The notes under the pieces were generated by a model that had not been told where the DNA came from, searched no databases, and worked only from the letters and a program-made list of their open reading frames with translations. 64,000 bases of DNA. It comes from Pseudomonas cremoricolorata DSM 17059 = NBRC 16634 (GTDB lineage Bacteria > Pseudomonadota > Gammaproteobacteria > Pseudomonadales > Pseudomonadaceae). The position numbers were made by a program, and so were the translations under genes. Positions 60,355 through 64,000 of the stretch are shown piece by piece. The DNA lies in assembly GCF_000425745.1 (NCBI RefSeq), contig NZ_AUEA01000016.1, forward strand, positions 33,777 to 97,776, read 5' to 3'. Every line of letters starts with the position of its first letter. The first letter of the stretch is position 1.

Positions 60355-62163
60355 ATGAACAATCAGTCGCCTGTTTTGTCAACGGTGCCTCAGCGTCTCC
60401 AGCGGATGCGTAGCGTCATGCAGCGGGAAAAGATCGACGCGCTGCTGGTGCCTTCCGCCGACCCTCATCTCTCTGAGTATCTGCCTGGACACTGGCAGGC
60501 TCGTCAGTGGTTATCAGGTTTTCAGGGGTCTGTCGGGACGCTGGTGGTGACAGCGGATTATGCCGGTCTCTGGGTCGACAGCCGCTATTGGGAGCAGGCT
60601 GCCACGGAACTCGATGGCAGCGGCATTCAGTTGGTCAAGGCCGGACCTGATCAGCCGGATGCGACGCAGTGGCTGGTCGAGCACACGCCGCAAGGCGGGG
60701 TGGTGGGTGTCGATGGCGAGGTATTGGCGCTGACCACCGCCCAGTGGCTCGAGCCACAGTTGCACAAGCGCGATGTCACGTTGTCGACCCAAGCTGACCT
60801 CTTTACCGAGGTTTGGTCCGACCGGCCCGCTCTGCCCGCAGCCCCTGTGTATGAGCATCCAGAGTCCTATGTGAGCCTCAAGCGCAATCAGAAGCTCGGA
60901 CAATTGCGTGAGAGCCTGGGTGACATGAACAGCGACGCGCATCTGATCGCTGCACTCGACGATATCGCCTGGCTACTGAATCTGCGCGGTAGTGACATTG
61001 CCTATAATCCGCTGTTCCTGGCCTTCTTGTTGATTGAGCAGCACACCGCGACATTGTTCGTCGATAGAAGCAAGATTGCTGAGCCCCTGCGCCGCTCGCT
61101 GGAAGCCGATGGCGTGGAGTTGCGCGACTACGCAAGTGTTTCTCAAGGGCTCGGGCAGCTCCCGACAGGCACTCGCCTGTTGATCGACCCACGTCGTGTC
61201 ACCATCGGACTGATCGACCACCTGCCCAGCGGGGTGGTGCAGGTCAAGGGCGTCAGCCCTATAGAACTAAGCAAGGCCTGCAAGCCTGAGCAGGACATCA
61301 AGCATGTGCGTCACTTCATGGAGCAGGATGGCGCTGCGCTGTGTGAGTTCTTTGCCTGGCTCGAATCACATCAGGGCAAATGCACGATCACTGAACTGAC
61401 CATCGACGAGCAGATCACTGCCGCCCGGGCAAGGCGTGAGGGATTCGTATCGCCGAGCTTCGCAACCATCGCGGCGTTCAATAGTAATGGCGCGATGCCT
61501 CACTATCGCGCTACGCAAGAGTCTCATGCGGTCATCGAAGGCGATGGCTTGTTGTTGGTGGATTCCGGTGGCCAATACCTGGGCGGCACGACTGATATCA
61601 CCCGAATGGTGGCCATCGGCACGCCGGGCATCGAGCAGAAGCAAGACTGCACGCGAGTATTGAAGGGCTTGATCGCATTGTCACGGGCGCGCTTTCCCAG
61701 AGGTATTCGCGCGCCGATGCTCGATGCGATCGCACGGGCGCCGTTATGGTCGGAAATGGTCGACTACGGTCACGGTACCGGACACGGGGTAGGTTACTTT
61801 CTCAATGTTCATGAGGGTCCGCAGAGTATCGCTTTTCGGGCGAATGCCAGCGAGCAGACCGTGATGCGCCCCGGGATGATCACCTCGATCGAGCCCGGCA
61901 CCTACCGCCCTGGAAGATGGGGCGTGAGAATCGAGAACCTGGTCGCGACGCGAAACGTAGGTGCGGGCGACTTTGGAACATTCCTTGATTTCGAAACGTT
62001 GACCCTGTGCCCGATCGATATCCGCTGCCTGATGATCGACATGCTCGATGCTCGGGAAAAGGCCTGGCTGAACGAGTACCACCGAAGGGTATTCGAGCGT
62101 CTCGCTCCGCTGCTCGAGCGCGACGCGCTGGTTTGGCTTGAACGAAACACGCAGCAAATCTAG
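60355..62163 (+). CDS. Aminopeptidase P family protein (M24B, Xaa-Pro)
   Basis: A 602-residue enzyme of the three-domain XPNPEP1 type. Two creatinase-like N-terminal domains are followed by a pita-bread catalytic domain from about residue 315. Metal ligands are visible: Asp in LLVDSGG, Asp in GGTTDITR, His477 in GTGHGVG, Glu in TSIEPG and Glu in VRIENLV. It removes N-terminal residues before proline. ATG 60355 follows a cggag ribosome-binding site; GTG 60349 is two codons longer and lacks one. Confidence 0.93.
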   Translation: MNNQSPVLSTVPQRLQRMRSVMQREKIDALLVPSADPHLSEYLPGHWQARQWLSGFQGSVGTLVVTADYAGLWVDSRYWEQAATELDGSGIQLVKAGPDQPDATQWLVEHTPQGGVVGVDGEVLALTTAQWLEPQLHKRDVTLSTQADLFTEVWSDRPALPAAPVYEHPESYVSLKRNQKLGQLRESLGDMNSDAHLIAALDDIAWLLNLRGSDIAYNPLFLAFLLIEQHTATLFVDRSKIAEPLRRSLEADGVELRDYASVSQGLGQLPTGTRLLIDPRRVTIGLIDHLPSGVVQVKGVSPIELSKACKPEQDIKHVRHFMEQDGAALCEFFAWLESHQGKCTITELTIDEQITAARARREGFVSPSFATIAAFNSNGAMPHYRATQESHAVIEGDGLLLVDSGGQYLGGTTDITRMVAIGTPGIEQKQDCTRVLKGLIALSRARFPRGIRAPMLDAIARAPLWSEMVDYGHGTGHGVGYFLNVHEGPQSIAFRANASEQTVMRPGMITSIEPGTYRPGRWGVRIENLVATRNVGAGDFGTFLDFETLTLCPIDIRCLMIDMLDAREKAWLNEYHRRVFERLAPLLERDALVWLERNTQQI

Positions 62164-62170
62164 AGGCGGG

Positions 62171-62193
62171 CGGGGCAGCGTGTCGCTGCCCCG
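62171..62193. terminator. Bidirectional terminator hairpin
   Basis: CGGGGCAGCG (62171-62180) pairs perfectly with CGCTGCCCCG (62184-62193) around a three-base loop, between the convergent aminopeptidase P and lipoprotein genes. No long T-run, but the stem is very stable. Confidence 0.7.
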
Positions 62194-62200
62194 TCACCGA

Positions 62201-62482
62201 TCACTTGCAGATCACGATCATGCTGCGGCTGGTATAGCCGGCGGGATTGATGCCGAAGAGATAATCACCCGGTTCGCCGTCGGCTTCTCCCGAGCGCGCC
62301 ACGACTCTATACCCTTTGCTGCTGCAAGCGCTTTGCGCCCTGTCGTAGCACCTGTCCCAGGAAGAAGAAAGGCCAGAACAGTTGATATGCAGTCCCTTCT
62401 TGCCCCTTTTCACTTCGGTTTTTGCAGTGGCGGCACACCCAGCTAGCGCCAGGATGGCCAGGATGAGTATAAGACGTTTCAT
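62201..62482 (-). CDS. Small lipoprotein (93 aa), hypothetical
   Basis: A 93-residue protein with a lipoprotein signal peptide and lipobox LALAGC (Cys near residue 16). The mature part is basic at first (KTEVKRGKKG) and has five further cysteines (HINCSG, RCYD, SACSS, VICK), which may form disulfides. Start chosen at MKRLILIL with aaggacagga upstream; the longer frame has no ribosome-binding site. Function unknown. Confidence 0.75.
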   Translation of the reverse strand: MKRLILILAILALAGCAATAKTEVKRGKKGLHINCSGLSSSWDRCYDRAQSACSSKGYRVVARSGEADGEPGDYLFGINPAGYTSRSMIVICK

Positions 62483-62617
62483 TCCTGTCCTTAATACTGA
62501 CCGCACATCGGCCCAGGTTATCGTGATTACAGCACGCATGTCCGAGCTGCAACTTAGGCCGCGGTCCTTACAGCCTGAGGTGGTTAAAGTCGCAGACAGC
62601 TTAAGACAGGCTCATGA

Positions 62618-62641
62618 CTGAAACAAAGGATTTTGTTTCAG
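62618..62641. terminator. Hairpin downstream of the RhtA-like gene
   Basis: CTGAAACAAA (62618-62627) pairs perfectly with TTTGTTTCAG (62632-62641) around a four-base loop, 18 bases beyond the transporter's stop on the minus strand. AT-rich stem without a T-run; a weak terminator or 3'-end stabiliser. Confidence 0.45.
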
Positions 62642-62659
62642 AAGTAAACGATTCTCATC

Positions 62660-63547
62660 TTAGTCCGCTGCGATGGGGGCCGGCACCTGGCGCCTCATCG
62701 TCAAAGTGGCACCCACCGATGCGGTGATGATCGCCAGGATTGCCAGCCATTGGATGTTGGTCAACATCTCGCTCAAAAAAATCAATCCGGATAGCGCTGC
62801 AATGACAGGCTCCATGCTCATGAGCGTCCCGAATGTGCGCGCAGGCAAACGCGTCAGTGCGATCATCTCGAGGCTGTAGGGCAGGGCGGTGGAGAGAATG
62901 GCAATACCTAGAGCCACCGGAATCAGTACCGGGTTCAGCAGCGCGCTGCCGGCATGAACGATTCCGACGGGTGCGATGAACAGCGCGGCAATGACCACGC
63001 CCAGGGCAGCACTCTGTACCCCATGCTCTGCTCCGGCTTTCTGCCCATACAATATATAGAGTGCCCAGCAGGCGCCGGCACCCAGTGCGTAACAAGCCCC
63101 CACAGGATCGACTGCAGCCGTTGAGTTGCCCAATGGCACCAGCAGCAGTAGCCCGATGATCGCCAGCGCGATCCAGACGAAGTCCAGGGCGCGGCGTGAT
63201 CCAAGCAAGGCAACCGCCAGGGGGCCGGTGAACTCCAGCGCTACCGCGATGCCGAGCGGAACCGTTCGTACTGACATATAGAACATCAGGTTCATGCCGC
63301 CCAGTGCCATCCCATAGATGATGATGCTGCGCAGGGCGGCGCGGTCCAGTCGCGCTCGCCAGGGCCTCAATAAAGCCACCATTATCACGCTGGCGAAGAT
63401 CAGTCGAAGCGCGGTGGTGCCTTGGGCGCCCACCAGCGGAAACAGACTTTTTGCCAGTGAAGCGCCTGACTGAATCGAGATCATCGCTATCAATAGCAAA
63501 CCTACCGGGAACAGCGTGCCGGTCAGGTTGCGAGTGTTGGTATTCAT
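62660..63547 (-). CDS. rhtA: Threonine/homoserine exporter RhtA-like (DMT superfamily)
   Basis: A 295-residue ten-helix exporter. Several stretches are shared with E. coli RhtA as I remember it: IQSGASLAKSLFPLVGAQG, VPLGIAVALEFTGPLAVAL, and LSTALPYSLEMIALTRLPAR followed by TFGTLMSMEP. RhtA exports threonine and homoserine. ATG 63547 is chosen because ATG 63565 would lie only about nine bases after the expected transcription start. The promoter overlaps an 18-bp palindrome like the one at 59580. Confidence 0.9.
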   Translation of the reverse strand: MNTNTRNLTGTLFPVGLLLIAMISIQSGASLAKSLFPLVGAQGTTALRLIFASVIMVALLRPWRARLDRAALRSIIIYGMALGGMNLMFYMSVRTVPLGIAVALEFTGPLAVALLGSRRALDFVWIALAIIGLLLLVPLGNSTAAVDPVGACYALGAGACWALYILYGQKAGAEHGVQSAALGVVIAALFIAPVGIVHAGSALLNPVLIPVALGIAILSTALPYSLEMIALTRLPARTFGTLMSMEPVIAALSGLIFLSEMLTNIQWLAILAIITASVGATLTMRRQVPAPIAAD

Positions 63548-63575
63548 CGCAGGTGGGCGGTCCATGGGAAATGAG

Positions 63576-63593
63576 TGCGCATTATAGTGCGCA
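63576..63593. promoter_or_regulatory. Palindromic operator candidate at the rhtA promoter
   Basis: TGCGCATTATAGTGCGCA differs from the palindrome at 59580 only at the seventh and twelfth bases. Read on the minus strand it contains TATAAT, a consensus -10 for the rhtA-like gene; no good -35 is visible. Likely bound by the XRE-cupin regulator. Confidence 0.68.
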
Positions 63594-63671
63594 ATGTTCA
63601 GGCGGCGCTCAAGGGGGCCCGACTATTGATAGCAAGACGCGCTATGCATAAGCATGATTTGAAATAAGTGC

Positions 63672-63699
63672 TTGACCGCCCTCGGAATCTCTTTATACT
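63672..63699 (+). promoter_or_regulatory. rRNA operon promoter P1
   Basis: TTGACC (63672-63677) and TATACT (63694-63699) with a 16-base spacer, followed by a GC-rich discriminator GCGCACC and preceded by an AT-rich stretch that may act as an UP element. Confidence 0.75.
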
Positions 63700-63814
63700 G
63701 CGCACCACTTCCGGGGCAAACGGAACGGAAAACTCCTTGAGTTTCAACGAGTTAGCTGTTCAGGTGGTGCTGAAAGTGCTTCGATCTGCTGATCGATAGC
63801 GGTGAAAAAGGTGG

Positions 63815-63842
63815 TTGACAGCGTTGTTTAACGCTGTATGAT
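63815..63842 (+). promoter_or_regulatory. rRNA operon promoter P2
   Basis: TTGACA (63815-63820) and TATGAT (63837-63842) with a 16-base spacer, followed by a pyrimidine- and GC-rich discriminator and preceded by GTGAAAAAGG. Confidence 0.78.
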
Positions 63843-63924
63843 TCGCCTCCCGCTACGAGCGATCGCAGCGAGCCAAGTGTTTGAAGTTGAACGAGATTCT
63901 CGCAAAATACTTCGAAATAAACGC

Positions 63925-63952
63925 TTGACAGACTTAGAGGAAAGCGTAGAAT
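63925..63952 (+). promoter_or_regulatory. rRNA operon promoter P3
   Basis: TTGACA (63925-63930) and TAGAAT (63947-63952) with a 16-base spacer, a GCGCGCC discriminator typical of stringently controlled promoters, and the AT-rich patch AAAATACTTCGAAATAAACG just upstream. Confidence 0.85.
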
Positions 63953-63961
63953 GCGCGCCTC

Positions 63962-64000
63962 GGTTGAGACGAAAGGCTCAACCAAACGCTCTTTAACAAA
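63962..64000 (+). promoter_or_regulatory. rRNA leader antitermination boxB-boxA
   Basis: GGTTGAG (63962-63968) and CTCAACC (63977-63983) form a boxB-like hairpin, followed by the boxA sequence GCTCTTTAACAAA (63988-64000) at the window edge. This is the standard Nus-factor leader of bacterial rRNA operons, so a 16S gene should follow beyond the window. Confidence 0.9.

Noticed and set aside
63694..63704. TATACTGCGCA in rRNA promoter P1, identical to half of the palindrome at 59580.
   Set aside because: Only one half-site is present and the sequence is explained by a -10 hexamer plus a GC discriminator; likely coincidence.
63752..63985. A 77-codon minus-strand frame over the rRNA promoter region.
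   Set aside because: It spans two promoters and the boxB/boxA leader and has no ribosome-binding site.
1..64000. Search for mobile elements, CRISPR arrays, tRNAs and REP-type repeats.
   Set aside because: No transposase, integrase, att-like duplication, regular spacer array or cloverleaf was seen by reading; a dedicated tRNA and repeat scan was not possible here.

Overview
The window is about 64 kb of high-GC DNA carrying densely packed, often translationally coupled genes. Its gene content points to a Pseudomonas of the putida type. The evidence is the run nadK - metallophosphoesterase - rhomboid protease - DUF1315 - DUF2797 - pepN, a YCF48-like protein paired with an MMPL/RND exporter, sbcD-sbcC, a Mrp/Pha-type antiporter with a fused A/B subunit, ercA with a hybrid sensor kinase, and the start of a ribosomal RNA operon at the right edge. 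Species assignment is from memory of these families; no search was run. I saw no insertion sequence, integrase, CRISPR array or tRNA.

Layout. Positions 1-6310 are housekeeping genes (nadK, truncated at the left edge, through pepN). Positions 6399-13688 look like an accessory block: a GFA-fold protein, then a RpiR-type regulator, a C45-type Ntn acyltransferase/hydrolase and a polar amino acid ABC importer on the minus strand. Divergent from these are a class III aminotransferase and a carboxymuconolactone-decarboxylase-fold protein, followed by a small P-loop kinase-like gene. Positions 13942-25507 return to common genes: YCF48-like plus exporter, a small Pseudomonas protein, a lactonase, sbcD-sbcC and an APC permease. 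A LysE exporter follows.

Positions 26317-36634 hold an IclR regulator divergent from a nine-gene aromatic or aryl-keto-acid catabolic operon. It encodes a benzoylformate-decarboxylase-like TPP enzyme, an aldehyde dehydrogenase, an SDR without the usual catalytic residues, a cytoplasmic BNR-repeat protein, a VOC protein, an AA_synth protein, an alpha/beta hydrolase, a MhpA-like flavin hydroxylase and a MhpD-like hydratase. The order of chemistry is plausible (decarboxylation, oxidation, ring hydroxylation, ring cleavage, hydrolysis, hydration), but the substrate is unknown.

Positions 36691-45852 are a twelve-gene minus-strand cluster, divergent from an outer-membrane barrel gene at 46058. It combines a ZnuABC-type metal importer, a second substrate-binding protein that has lost its metal-ligand histidines, a DUF6162-like protein, two related four-helix membrane proteins, a large secreted alpha/beta hydrolase and small exported proteins. 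In three of these the predicted mature protein starts with histidine. This is the best candidate here for an undescribed system, probably for periplasmic metal handling. Just beyond it lie a stand-alone pqqA (23 residues), ercA and a PAS hybrid histidine kinase, a group associated with PQQ-dependent alcohol oxidation.

Positions 50702-58436 hold a DksA2-like protein, small hypothetical genes and the six-gene cation/proton antiporter operon. Positions 58592-63547 hold two DMT-superfamily exporters (the second clearly RhtA-like), an XRE-cupin regulator, an aminopeptidase P and a lipoprotein. The first exporter/regulator intergenic region and the rhtA promoter share a near-identical 18-bp palindrome covering the -10 element, which suggests a small regulon. 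The last 330 bases hold three tandem promoters and the boxB/boxA leader of an rRNA operon whose genes start beyond the window.
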